Shown here one piece after another: positions 15,969 to 24,650 of a stretch of 64,000 nucleotides of DNA. Within the stretch, counting starts at the first letter, position 1, and every line of letters begins with the position of its first letter. A program made the position numbers and the translations under genes. This DNA is from PZPK01 sp965230795 (lineage in GTDB: Bacteria; Pseudomonadota; Gammaproteobacteria; Pseudomonadales; Oleiphilaceae): positions 2,294,001 through 2,358,000 of the forward strand of contig OZ246020.1 of NCBI GenBank assembly GCA_965230795.1, written 5' to 3'. The notes under the pieces are model-generated. The model ran no database searches. It saw only the letters and a program-made list of their open reading frames with translations, and was not told the origin of the DNA.

Positions 15969-18299
15969 TTGGCTGCGATGACCCTTAACGTACGCATTTT
16001 TAAACTGGTAGGTGGCCTGGTTTGTCTCAGTACCGCTGCGATATTGCTTGCTGTCTGGCTCACCATGACCGAACACTTGCGCACTCAGGTGACCAAAGAC
16101 CTGGAGGTGGGCCAGGGTGTCATTGAACAGTTCTTTAAAAGTCGGGAAGGTATCTTATTTAACTCTGCAGACGTGCTGACTGCTGATTTCGGCTTTAAAC
16201 AGGCTGTAGCGACCAATGACCGGGCAACCATGGAAAGCGCCCTCGTCAATCATAGCCAGCGCATTGCGTCAGATCTGATGGCCGTGCTTTCCCTGGATGG
16301 CATCACCATCGCAAGTAGTACTGGCAAGCTGAAAGCAGGTCAACAATTCCCGGAACCATTGCTGATTGAACGTACGCTAAGGGATGGCGGTGCGATTTCC
16401 ACCTTCACTGAAGGTGGCAGCATATACCAGATTATTCTGTTGACGGTGAATGTTCCTAATCCAATCGCCATTGCTATCGTTGGTTTTGAAATAGATGCAA
16501 GCCTGCTGGAAGAACTGAAGTCCATCACCAAGCTGGAAATTTCCATGCAGGCGGGGGCTCTTGATCAGGCGGTTATCGTCAGTTCGCTGGCGGGCGCGGA
16601 GCGCAAGGCGGCGTTGGAAGCGGATTTACATACTATTTATGAACTGTCTCCGCTTTTCTATGATGCTGAGCAATTTGTTTCCCGTAGATTTCTCATGAAC
16701 GCTGACGAGCAGTCTACTGTTACGGTGGCCCTGTCGGAACAGTTGGGTTACTGGTTCTCCGGCTTCAATCGCTTATTGATAGAAATTACCTTTATCGCCT
16801 TCCTTTCGATTGGCCTGGCCCTTTTGCTGGGTCTGGTCTTTTCTCGTAATTTGTCGCGACCACTCGCCAACCTGGCCCGACTGGCTGAGCGAATATCCAT
16901 TGGTGATTACCGCGAGGCAGAGTATAGCGAGGCTAAGTCAAAAGAAATCAACGAACTGGCACATGCGCTGTTTGGGATGCAGAACGACATTCAGGAGCGT
17001 GAAGCAGAGATTCAGTACCAGGCCAAGCACGATTTGCTCACCAAACTCTACAATCGCTATGAAATAAGCGAGATCTTGTCCCAAAAACTGGCGGCCGAAG
17101 AGTCTTTTCAGGCAATCAGTTTCAAGCTCATCGGTTTCCGGGAGATCAACAATGCCTTTGGCTATGGTTGCGGTGATGCCTGTCTCAACTCCCTGGCAGA
17201 ACGCGTGCGTGGTTTAAAGGGGATTGCTGCAAGGCTGAATGGCAGTGAGATTTTGTGGATTCCTGAGGTCGCCCCTAGCCAGAGCAAATTGATGGAGATA
17301 CGCGACAGTCTGGAAGCTCCTCACGTGGTAGATGATATTGAAATCAAAACCCAGCTGTCTGTAGGGCTGATCGAGCTACCGGATGATGCTGACAACACTG
17401 AATCCCTGTTTCGTCACTTGAGTATTGCAGTTGAACAATCCCAGCAGAATGCCAGCCACTACCAGGCATACCAACGGGGCATGGAGCAGGATTACCTGAA
17501 ACGGTTGGCAATACTTCGCGAATTGGAAAATGCGCTGAATGACGACAATGGTGAGCTCACCATGTTCTACCAGCCCAAGCTGGACCTTCGCACGGGCCGG
17601 GTTACCAAGGTGGAAGCACTGATTCGCTGGACCAACAAAAGCCTCGGTTTTGTGCCGCCAGACCTGTTTATTCCCATCGCCGAAAAAGCCGGATCCATCA
17701 GCGAAATTACAAGCTGGGTGTTCAGACGTGTCGTCAGGGACTTGCAAGACTGGCAGTCCCGAGGTCTTACTCTCAATGCAGCGATTAACCTGTCGGTGCA
17801 TGATGTTACCCACAAGCCTCTGATGAAGGCTGTTGAAACATTGCTGGCGGACGCCAATATCTCGCATAGTCGCGTCGAGTTTGAAATAACCGAAAGCGAT
17901 TTGATGGACGAACCCACAAAAACCATTGAGCAATTGCAGAAGCTTCGGGAAACCGGCTTCGCATTGGCGATAGATGATTTTGGTACCGGCTACTCTTCGT
18001 TGGCTTACCTGAAAAACATGCCCGTTTCAGAACTGAAGATTGATAAGAGCTTTGTATTGAAGCTGGACCAGGATGAAGACGACCAGACCATCGTAAAAAC
18101 CATTATCGATCTGGCAAAACGGTTTAATCTTAAGGTGGTAGCCGAAGGTGTCGAAACCCAAAGCGCACTCACTCTTCTTAGTTCCTGGGGCTGTGACTGG
18201 ATCCAGGGGTACTACATTAGTAAACCGATGGATCCGGATGCATTGATTGAGTGGCTGGAAACCCATGAACATCACAGCTGGACAGAGGAAACTGCATGA
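15969..18299 (+). CDS. Membrane sensor c-di-GMP phosphodiesterase (HAMP, degenerate GGDEF, EAL)
   Basis: The inner-membrane protein of about 776 residues has one N-terminal transmembrane helix, a ~230-residue periplasmic sensor, a second helix (about residues 265-290), HAMP, GGDEF-like and EAL domains. The GGDEF motif is degenerate (LNGSEI at about residue 424), so it should not make c-di-GMP. The EAL domain keeps KVEALIRW, the DDFGTGYSS loop and LKIDKSF, so phosphodiesterase activity is expected. The start is TTG 15969 or, more likely, ATG 15978. The stop overlaps the next ATG (ATGA at 18296), showing translational coupling. Confidence 0.9.
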   Translation: MAAMTLNVRIFKLVGGLVCLSTAAILLAVWLTMTEHLRTQVTKDLEVGQGVIEQFFKSREGILFNSADVLTADFGFKQAVATNDRATMESALVNHSQRIASDLMAVLSLDGITIASSTGKLKAGQQFPEPLLIERTLRDGGAISTFTEGGSIYQIILLTVNVPNPIAIAIVGFEIDASLLEELKSITKLEISMQAGALDQAVIVSSLAGAERKAALEADLHTIYELSPLFYDAEQFVSRRFLMNADEQSTVTVALSEQLGYWFSGFNRLLIEITFIAFLSIGLALLLGLVFSRNLSRPLANLARLAERISIGDYREAEYSEAKSKEINELAHALFGMQNDIQEREAEIQYQAKHDLLTKLYNRYEISEILSQKLAAEESFQAISFKLIGFREINNAFGYGCGDACLNSLAERVRGLKGIAARLNGSEILWIPEVAPSQSKLMEIRDSLEAPHVVDDIEIKTQLSVGLIELPDDADNTESLFRHLSIAVEQSQQNASHYQAYQRGMEQDYLKRLAILRELENALNDDNGELTMFYQPKLDLRTGRVTKVEALIRWTNKSLGFVPPDLFIPIAEKAGSISEITSWVFRRVVRDLQDWQSRGLTLNAAINLSVHDVTHKPLMKAVETLLADANISHSRVEFEITESDLMDEPTKTIEQLQKLRETGFALAIDDFGTGYSSLAYLKNMPVSELKIDKSFVLKLDQDEDDQTIVKTIIDLAKRFNLKVVAEGVETQSALTLLSSWGCDWIQGYYISKPMDPDALIEWLETHEHHSWTEETA

Positions 18300-19153
18300 T
18301 CGCAAAGTACAAACAATTATTGGTTCTAATCGCATTGGTACCGAACATTGTTTTTGCTGGTGAAGGGAAATTGTTGGCGACGGCCGGATTGACTCAGGTC
18401 GAGGGTAGTGGCGGAAGTGGGATCGTACCCTGGGCTACACTCACCGGCTATGATAGCCGTGACGAGTGGTCTGCAACAGCGTACAGCACCCAGGTGGATG
18501 TGGATGATTTCAGGCTCCAGGTTTGGGGTGTCGGTGCAAGCTTTTATGATCGGATTGAGTTGAGTGCGGCACGACATACTTTCGATCTCACCACCTTCGG
18601 TGCTGAAATCAGGCAAAATATTGTCGGTATCAAGGCGCGGCTCTTTGGCGATGTGGTGTACGGTGATTTACCTCAGGCAGCACTTGGTGTCCAGTATAAA
18701 AGCCTGCTCGACAAGGATATTGCTGGTCTTTTGGGTGCAAAGGACAAGGCACAGGGTACGGACTATTATCTCGCTTTCACCAAGGTTCACCTGGGGCTTG
18801 CCTGTGGTTACAACCTGGTCTGGAATCTTAACCTTCGCGCTACCAGAGCCAATCAGCTGGGACTACTTGGCTGGGGAGGCACTGAAAACAACAGCTATGA
18901 ATGGATGGTAGAAGGCAGCGTTGGGGTGCTACTCAATCGCCACATTGCGGTCGGTATGGATTATCGGCAAAAACCCGATAATCTTGGAGGGGTTTTAGAA
19001 GAGGATTGGCGCGATATTTTTATCACCTACATTCCCAACAAGGATATCAACCTGACTCTGGCTTGGGCAGAGTTGGGCAATATTACGGAAGGTATCGCTG
19101 GTGAAGGTAATCAAAGCGGGCTCTATGTTTCTCTAACCGGATACTTGTGGTGA
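18296..19153 (+). CDS. DUF3034-family outer-membrane-like protein
   Basis: The 285-residue secreted protein has a signal peptide ending near VFAGEGKLL, then GKLLATAGLTQVEGSGG, the opening characteristic of DUF3034. Alternating hydrophobic and aromatic strands and the ending VSLTGYLW, with a C-terminal aromatic residue, fit an outer-membrane beta barrel; the function is unknown. Its ATG overlaps the phosphodiesterase stop, and its stop overlaps the ATG of the globin lipoprotein (TGATG), so all three are made together. Confidence 0.8.
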   Translation: MIAKYKQLLVLIALVPNIVFAGEGKLLATAGLTQVEGSGGSGIVPWATLTGYDSRDEWSATAYSTQVDVDDFRLQVWGVGASFYDRIELSAARHTFDLTTFGAEIRQNIVGIKARLFGDVVYGDLPQAALGVQYKSLLDKDIAGLLGAKDKAQGTDYYLAFTKVHLGLACGYNLVWNLNLRATRANQLGLLGWGGTENNSYEWMVEGSVGVLLNRHIAVGMDYRQKPDNLGGVLEEDWRDIFITYIPNKDINLTLAWAELGNITEGIAGEGNQSGLYVSLTGYLW

Positions 19154-19587
19154 TGACAATGATGTTGAAATCTTTACTGACAACGCTGCTGGTTTTGTCT
19201 GTCTCGGGCTGTGCCCAATTCTCCGGGCAGGGAAAAAGTTTATATGAGCAGATTGGCGGGCAGGAAACAGTGGTTGCCGTCACTGACAATTTCATTCGCC
19301 AGATCGAGTTTGACCGGGTGATTTTTCCCTATTTTGCAGAAAGTAATGTCGACCGGTTCCGGGAAAAATTCATTGAACATTTCTGTTTGCATACAGATGG
19401 TCCTTGCGAATACAGCGGAGATGACATGATTGCAGTTCACAAAGGCATGAATATTACCGAGTCCCACTTTAATCGCACCGTTGATTTGCTTATCAACGCC
19501 ATGAGCGATGCCGGTATTCCTCATCGTCTGCAGAATCGCATCCTTGCCCGTCTCGCGCCATTGCGAAAAGACATGATTTACAGATAG
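19153..19587 (+). CDS. Group 1 truncated haemoglobin with lipoprotein signal
   Basis: The first ~20 residues form a lipoprotein signal with lipobox VSGC, so the globin should be exported and anchored by lipid. The remaining ~120 residues are a group 1 truncated haemoglobin: SLYEQIGGQE at the start, the B-helix region FIRQIEFDRVIFPYF and the proximal haem ligand in AVHKGMNITESHFN. Truncated globins bind O2 and NO, and some act as NO dioxygenases; an exported one suggests periplasmic gas sensing or scavenging. Two cysteines (FCLHTDGPCEYSG) could form a disulfide. I chose the ATG that overlaps the previous stop; ATGs at 19159 and 19162 are alternatives. Confidence 0.87.
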   Translation: MTMMLKSLLTTLLVLSVSGCAQFSGQGKSLYEQIGGQETVVAVTDNFIRQIEFDRVIFPYFAESNVDRFREKFIEHFCLHTDGPCEYSGDDMIAVHKGMNITESHFNRTVDLLINAMSDAGIPHRLQNRILARLAPLRKDMIYR

Positions 19588-19602
19588 GACGATAGTTTCA
19601 TC

Positions 19603-20469
19603 ATGAGTTACCAGACCATCCGCTATGAGGTAGAAGACCATATCCTGACACTCACACTAAATCGCCCTGAGGCAATGAACAGCTTTACCTTGACCATGCA
19701 TCAGGAATTGGTCGATGCCTTTAATCAGGCAAGTGAAGATGATGATGTCAGGGTGGTTGTCGTGACCGGCGCAGGCAAAGCCTTTTGTGCCGGCATGGAC
19801 CTGACGCGGTCCGGGAACGTATTTGGACTGGATGAATCCAAAACCCCTGACCTGGAAACCATGCAGTCAGAGGAGTTTATCGAAGGCGTCAGTGATACCG
19901 GCGGGAATCTCACGCTCAGTATTTATGAATGCAAGAAACCTGTGATTGCCGCGGTGAATGGTGCGGCTGTGGGTATCGGTGCCACGATGCTGGCAGCCAT
20001 GGATATCCGGCTCGCCTCGGAAAAAGCCAGATTCGGCTTCGTTTTCAGTAAAATTGGAATCACCCCAGAGGCGTGTTCATCGTGGTTTTTGCCCCGAATC
20101 GTTGGCTTGTCGCAGGCGCTGGAATGGGTGTACACGGGAGAGATATTCGATGCGAATGAGGCACTTGCCAAAGGCTTTGTTCGCTCCATTCATGCACCCG
20201 ATACACTGCTGGATGAAGCCTATCGTCTGGCAGGGCGGATAGCCCAAAACTCGCCTGTCTCGCTAGCCTTGTCACGCCAGATGTTATGGCGTTTGTCTGC
20301 CGAGCAGCATCCGCGTCGTGCACATGAGGTGGATTCGCTGGCGATATTCTATACCAGTCAACAGGACGGCAAAGAAGGTGTCACTTCCTTTCTTGAAAAG
20401 CGGGGCGCGAATTTCAAAGCCAAAGTATCGGAAGATATGCCGTCGTTCTATCCCTGGTGGCAGGACTAG
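19603..20469 (+). CDS. Enoyl-CoA hydratase/isomerase (crotonase) family protein
   Basis: The 288-residue cytoplasmic enzyme of the crotonase superfamily shows LTLNRPEAMNSFT, the oxyanion-hole motif KAFCAGMDL and the second hydrogen-bonding segment AAVNGAAVGIGATM. GITPEACSSWFLPRIVG carries the single catalytic Glu region. An acyl-CoA substrate, probably 2-enoyl-CoA, is certain only at family level. It follows the globin gene by 15 bp and is the last gene of the unit; whether it belongs to the same function is doubtful. It ends 12 bp from the convergent modC. Confidence 0.9.
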   Translation: MSYQTIRYEVEDHILTLTLNRPEAMNSFTLTMHQELVDAFNQASEDDDVRVVVVTGAGKAFCAGMDLTRSGNVFGLDESKTPDLETMQSEEFIEGVSDTGGNLTLSIYECKKPVIAAVNGAAVGIGATMLAAMDIRLASEKARFGFVFSKIGITPEACSSWFLPRIVGLSQALEWVYTGEIFDANEALAKGFVRSIHAPDTLLDEAYRLAGRIAQNSPVSLALSRQMLWRLSAEQHPRRAHEVDSLAIFYTSQQDGKEGVTSFLEKRGANFKAKVSEDMPSFYPWWQD

Positions 20470-20481
20470 CTTATACACACA

Positions 20482-21588
20482 CTAGCGAGCAATGGCGACA
20501 GATTTAATTTGTGCCCAGAGTGGTTTACCCGGTTCTATCCCCAAGTGTGCTATTGATCTCCCGGTAACTCTTGCGAGGAAGTGTTGATCACCGCTCTTCA
20601 GGCGCACCAGATAATTGTGCTTGTCCCTCTCAAGAGCAAGTGAGTCTACCGTTACTGGCAGTCGGTTGAGAATACTGCTGTCATCATTGCAGCTTAAAGC
20701 CAGACTGACGTCTCGGGCGAGTATCCGAACCCGAACCCTGGATCCGAGCGCCTGGCCGGATTGACTTAACCATAGTGCACCGCCAGCGTAATCAACACGC
20801 ATGAGTTGCCAACGCATATCCAGTTCGCCGATTTGGGCGTCAATAACAACTCCGCTTTCATCACCGAAACTTTCAGCATGCGCAAGCTCCGACAACACTT
20901 CGGAAACCGGCCCTTGAGTGTGCACTTTGCCTTGCTGCAGTACCACCACCTGATCAGCCAGTCGCGCGATTTCACTGACAGAATGGGAAACGTACAGCAC
21001 CGGAATATTCAGTTCAGAACAAAGATTCTCTAGATAGGGCAGAAACTGTTGTTTACGCGCACTATCCAGTGAAGCCAAGGGTTCGTCCATTAGTAGCAGG
21101 CCAGGCTGAACCAATAATGCTCGGGCTATGGCGACGCGCTGGCGTTCGCCCCCGGAGAGTTGATGAGGCAATCGGGGCAGTAGGCCGTCAATGCCCAGGA
21201 GGTCGAGCAGATGTTCCTTGTCAGGTACGGTATTGCGATTCCAGGCGCGCTTCTCCGCATAGCGCAGGTTGTCAGCGACGCTCAGGTGAGGGAAAAGGCT
21301 GGCCTCCTGGAAAACATAGCCAATGGCACGTTTATGTGTCGGCAAGAAGGATCCTTCGTCCTGCCAGTTTTCCTTGCCCATCGCAAACATTCCGCCGTTC
21401 ACTTTTTCCAGACCCGCGATGCAGCGGAGCAGGGTGGTTTTTCCGGAACCTGAGGCACCGAAGATCGCCGTCACACCGCTGCCCGGTAAGTTGAGATCCA
21501 CATCAAGGCAGAAATCCGGTGATTGCTCAGTCCCATACAGACGCTTGAATCTGGCGTGAATGGCAGAGCCGTCAGTGTTGAAGCTCAT
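20482..21588 (-). CDS. modC: Molybdate ABC transporter ATP-binding protein ModC
   Basis: The 368-residue ABC ATPase has Walker A GASGSGKTT (about residue 39), the Q-loop in GYVFQEASLFPHLSV, signature LSGGERQRVAIARAL, Walker B LLLMDEPLASLD and the H-loop YVSHS. A C-terminal TOBE/Mop domain (GSRVRVRILARDVSLA) binds oxyanion and is diagnostic for ModC. It overlaps modB by four bases and energises molybdate (or tungstate) import. Confidence 0.95.
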   Translation of the reverse strand: MSFNTDGSAIHARFKRLYGTEQSPDFCLDVDLNLPGSGVTAIFGASGSGKTTLLRCIAGLEKVNGGMFAMGKENWQDEGSFLPTHKRAIGYVFQEASLFPHLSVADNLRYAEKRAWNRNTVPDKEHLLDLLGIDGLLPRLPHQLSGGERQRVAIARALLVQPGLLLMDEPLASLDSARKQQFLPYLENLCSELNIPVLYVSHSVSEIARLADQVVVLQQGKVHTQGPVSEVLSELAHAESFGDESGVVIDAQIGELDMRWQLMRVDYAGGALWLSQSGQALGSRVRVRILARDVSLALSCNDDSSILNRLPVTVDSLALERDKHNYLVRLKSGDQHFLARVTGRSIAHLGIEPGKPLWAQIKSVAIAR

Positions 21589-22283
21589 ACGCGTATGCCC
21601 TGACTGTAGTTCCTGGTGCCGCGGCGGCGAAGTCCGTACACGATAAACAGCACAGCGAAAGAAAACACCAGCATAACGGCAGACAAAGCGTGAGCCTGGG
21701 GATATTGCAGCGCCTCCACGTGGTCGTAAATCTGTACCGAAACGACGCGTGTTTCATCGGGAATATTGCCGCCGATCATCAGTACCACGCCAAACTCTCC
21801 CACCGTATGTGCAAATCCGAGAACTGCCGCAGTGATATAGCCATTTTTCGCCAGGGGCAGTACCACCGAAAAAAAGCGGTCCAATGGGCCCGCTCTCAAG
21901 GTGGCTGCGACCTCAAGTGGCCGCGTGCCCATAGCCTCCATAGCGTTCTGAATCGGCTGAACAACAAAGGGAAGTGAATACAAAACCGACGCCACAACGA
22001 GACCCCAGAAGCTGAAAGCAAGGCTCCCCAAGCCGAGTTGATGGGTGATCTGTCCAAGCCAGCCATTGGGTCCCATGGAGATCAGGAGATAAAAGCCCAA
22101 AACTGTGGGAGGCAGCACCAGAGGCAGCGCAACCAGGGTTTCAATGACTCCGCGAATTCTGGATTGACTGTGTGACAGCCACCAGGCGAGGGGCGTACCC
22201 AGAATCAAAAGAATAGCCGTTACCGTGGATGCCAGCTGTAGGGTTAAAAGAATCGCACTGTAATCGGCTTCACTAAAAAACAT
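21585..22283 (-). CDS. modB: Molybdate ABC transporter permease ModB
   Basis: The 232-residue inner-membrane permease has about five helices and the EAA-type loop AAATLRAGPLDRFFSVVLP (here beginning EVAATLRAG) that contacts ModC. The start MFFSEADYSAILLTLQLA is typical of ModB. It sits nine bases after modA and overlaps modC by four bases. Confidence 0.95.
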   Translation of the reverse strand: MFFSEADYSAILLTLQLASTVTAILLILGTPLAWWLSHSQSRIRGVIETLVALPLVLPPTVLGFYLLISMGPNGWLGQITHQLGLGSLAFSFWGLVVASVLYSLPFVVQPIQNAMEAMGTRPLEVAATLRAGPLDRFFSVVLPLAKNGYITAAVLGFAHTVGEFGVVLMIGGNIPDETRVVSVQIYDHVEALQYPQAHALSAVMLVFSFAVLFIVYGLRRRGTRNYSQGIRV

Positions 22284-22292
22284 AAGGTCTGC

Positions 22293-23123
22293 TTAATATG
22301 ATGCTTGCTTGTGACTATCGTCGGTCGAGTCATCAGGCAGGGAATAACCGTGATCCTGAATCAATTGCTGTATCTTCGCTGTGCGCAGAAAGTCCATAAA
22401 ATCCTGGGTGCGCTCAAGTTTGTCAGTGCGTTTCAGAATCACAGCATCCTGCTTTATGGGCGAGTACATGGAATCGGGAACTACCCAGAAGTCGCCTTTT
22501 AATGAGTCCTGCTGCCGGTATTGCGCGACGGCGATAAATCCTGCATCGGCATTCCCGCTCATAACAAACTGAAAGGCCTGCGCGATGTTTTCACCATACA
22601 CCAATCTGGGCTTGACTCTATCAGTTAAGCCCAGGTGTTGAAGTACTTCCATTGCCGCGACGCCATAAGGCGCCAGGCGGGGATTGGCAAGGGCCAGCCT
22701 GTTAAAATCCAGATCAGAAAATCGCTGGGTTCCCTGGCTAAAAAATTCGCTGGTACGGGACCACAATAGCAATTTACCTTCTGCATAGGTAAACCGGCTC
22801 TCCTCTACGGCTAGATCGTCGCGCTCCAGCTGCTGAGGTTTGGTCTGATCCGCTGAAAGGAATGCATCATAGGGCGCGCCGTGACGTATTTGTGCATAAA
22901 GCTTTCCGGATGAACCCAGTGATATCGTGACGGACCCACCGGTACTGTTTTCGTAACGCGATATGATGTCCCGCATGGTCCATGCAAAATTCGATGCGAC
23001 GGCAACATGAACTGATTCGGTTTCCGCAAAGGCGTGAGAGTTTATAAGTAATGACAACACAGCGGTAAAAAGCTGCGTCAGTATCCGTGTGTTAATCCGC
23101 ACGCGCGATAGATCCCCCAACAT
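22293..23123 (-). CDS. modA: Molybdate-binding periplasmic protein ModA
   Basis: The 276-residue protein has a signal peptide (cleaved near HAFAETES) and the type-2 periplasmic binding fold of ModA: VHVAVASNFAWTMRDI, TISLGSSGKLYAQI (a serine-rich oxyanion-contacting segment) and GAPYDAFLSADQ. It captures molybdate or tungstate and delivers it to ModB-ModC. Molybdenum cofactor users are not in this window. I looked for a ModE-type palindrome upstream and did not see a convincing one. Confidence 0.95.
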   Translation of the reverse strand: MLGDLSRVRINTRILTQLFTAVLSLLINSHAFAETESVHVAVASNFAWTMRDIISRYENSTGGSVTISLGSSGKLYAQIRHGAPYDAFLSADQTKPQQLERDDLAVEESRFTYAEGKLLLWSRTSEFFSQGTQRFSDLDFNRLALANPRLAPYGVAAMEVLQHLGLTDRVKPRLVYGENIAQAFQFVMSGNADAGFIAVAQYRQQDSLKGDFWVVPDSMYSPIKQDAVILKRTDKLERTQDFMDFLRTAKIQQLIQDHGYSLPDDSTDDSHKQASY

Positions 23124-23272
23124 CGTGGACGCTAGCGTAGATCAATTGCAGATGAATGGAAACCTCTCTAATGGGCAATTGGCAACACAGAAAAACTGTG
23201 AAGTGGCAATGAGAGTGCGGCAGACAGCAGGCCAGTAGGAGGCAAGTACTAGAATGCTAGCGGCGTGTTAAC

Positions 23273-24187
23273 ATGCCAGCGTTTCAAGTTTTTTCCGGTA
23301 TTGATTGCATGCAACACGCACCTGGCAAGGCTGCTCTTTGGATGACTGGCACCTTGTTTTCTTTCAGCACCATGGCCATTGGCGGGCGTGAACTGAGTAC
23401 CGACCTGAGTGTTGTGCAGCTGCTGTTTTATCGTAGCCTGATTGGCCTGTTGTTGGCTGCCTTCTTACTCATCAGTTTTGGGCAGGTGAAGGGCATTTTG
23501 CGAGTTCGTCTTCCCGCCCAGATTTCACGCAATAGCTTTCATTTAATTGGTCAATACGGCTGGTTTCTGGGAATCAGTCTCTTGCCCCTGGCCCAGGTTT
23601 TTGCCCTTGAATTTACGGTACCGCTCTGGACCCTGATTATTGCTGTCCTGTTTTTGGGAGAACGCATCACTGCGTCCAAAGTAATGTCCATTATGCTGGG
23701 TCTTGGTGGTGTAGTTGTTATATTAAGGCCGGGTATGGCGGGCTACGAATGGTCCAGCCTTATCGTTTTGCTTGCCGCGATTGCCTACGCCTGTTCACAT
23801 TCGCTCACGAAAGCTATGGCTCATACACATCATCCCGCGGTGATCGTGTTTTTTATGTGTCTGATTCAGTTACCCATTACATTCTGTATTGCTTTGTTCG
23901 ACTGGGGAACTCCACAATCGAGTAAAAACTGGTGGTGGCTGTTGCTGGTCGCAGCATCCGCGCTGAGTGCTCACTTTTGCATGAGCAAGGCAATGCAGTT
24001 TGCCGAGGCGTCAAGCGTTGTTGCCATGGATTTTCTGCGCTTACCACTGATAGCGGTCCTTGGTTTTCTCTTCTATCAGGAAGAGGTTGATATCTGGGTT
24101 TTTGCGGGCGCGGGCGTAATGCTGACGGGCAACGTAATAGGACTCAAAGCACAACGATTGCACCCCATCAAGGGAACAGCCAGTTGA
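23273..24187 (+). CDS. EamA/DMT-family transporter
   Basis: The 304-residue inner-membrane protein has ten predicted helices arranged as two EamA repeats. Typical segments are LLFYRSLIGLLLAAF, LEFTVPLWTLIIAVLFLGERI and, in the second repeat, AMDFLRLPLIAVLGFLFYQEEVD. Such permeases export or import small metabolites; the substrate cannot be told. Upstream at 23249-23254 there is a TAGAAT -10-like hexamer. The gene is divergent from modA. Confidence 0.87.
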   Translation: MPAFQVFSGIDCMQHAPGKAALWMTGTLFSFSTMAIGGRELSTDLSVVQLLFYRSLIGLLLAAFLLISFGQVKGILRVRLPAQISRNSFHLIGQYGWFLGISLLPLAQVFALEFTVPLWTLIIAVLFLGERITASKVMSIMLGLGGVVVILRPGMAGYEWSSLIVLLAAIAYACSHSLTKAMAHTHHPAVIVFFMCLIQLPITFCIALFDWGTPQSSKNWWWLLLVAASALSAHFCMSKAMQFAEASSVVAMDFLRLPLIAVLGFLFYQEEVDIWVFAGAGVMLTGNVIGLKAQRLHPIKGTAS

Positions 24188-24230
24188 AATACGTTTTTTA
24201 AACCCGCGATCCGGGACCGGAGGCGATCAA

Positions 24231-24446
24231 TTAGCTATCTTCAATGCGAAATCCGACTTTCAGTGTCACCTGGAAGTGTGCGATCTAGCCATCTTCAATA
24301 TGGCCGCGCGACTCAATCACTTCGAACCAGTCCATGTGATGAAGCGTTTTGCCTGCTTCCGCAATCGCGTTGCGAATAGCATCATCCGAACTGACGGGCG
24401 ATGAACCCACCAGTTCTATTTTCTTGTAGGTATGGTGATTAGACAT
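24231..24446 (-). pseudogene. Dodecin-like flavin-binding protein gene with an in-frame amber codon
   Basis: Reading from the ATG at 24446 (strong AGGAGGTT four bases upstream), the frame encodes a clear dodecin: YKKIELVGSSPVSSDDAI, AGKTLHHMDWFEVIESR and GHIEDG. A TAG at 24285-24287 then stops it after 53 codons. The same frame resumes immediately with IAHFQVTLKVGFRIEDS and a TAA at 24231-24233, completing the normal ~71-residue dodecin with no frameshift. In dodecins this position is usually Lys or Gln, so one substitution (CAG or AAG to TAG) explains it. Dodecin forms a dodecamer that stores flavin or CoA; the missing final strand should prevent assembly unless the codon is read through. 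Confidence 0.85.
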
Positions 24447-24516
24447 AGGAACCTCCTGTGTCATTCAGCCCTTTCCCCAAACATAGTTGATGTGCAGGCA
24501 AACGCAACACTCGCGG

Positions 24517-24528
24517 GCATATATATGC
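24517..24528. promoter_or_regulatory. Perfect 12-bp A/T palindrome in the dodecin-chemoreceptor intergenic region
   Basis: GCATATATATGC at 24517-24528 is perfectly self-complementary. It lies between the divergent dodecin remnant and chemoreceptor genes, where an operator would be placed. I know no regulator with this exact site; it may simply be an AT-rich promoter element. Confidence 0.25.
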
Positions 24529-24650
24529 TATCGCTACTACTGGATGCCAAAAGGTCAGTAAAACAGTTCTGTCAGAATCAACTAGACTGATGGGTACGAG
24601 CACAAGGAATCGTCGATTCATTCGCGCCAGGAGTGCGTTGGAGTAAGAGC

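Noticed and set aside
17221..17260. Diguanylate cyclase activity for the protein at 15969-18299
   Set aside because: The GGDEF position reads LNGSEI, which lacks the catalytic glycines and acidic pair; only the EAL domain looks active.
23124..23272. ModE operator in front of modA
   Set aside because: No palindrome close to the known ModE half-sites was visible in the modA upstream region.
24231..24446. TAG in the dodecin gene as pyrrolysine or selenocysteine-type recoding
   Set aside because: TAG-pyrrolysine is restricted to a few archaea and bacteria with pyl genes, none seen here; the simplest reading is a nonsense mutation or error.
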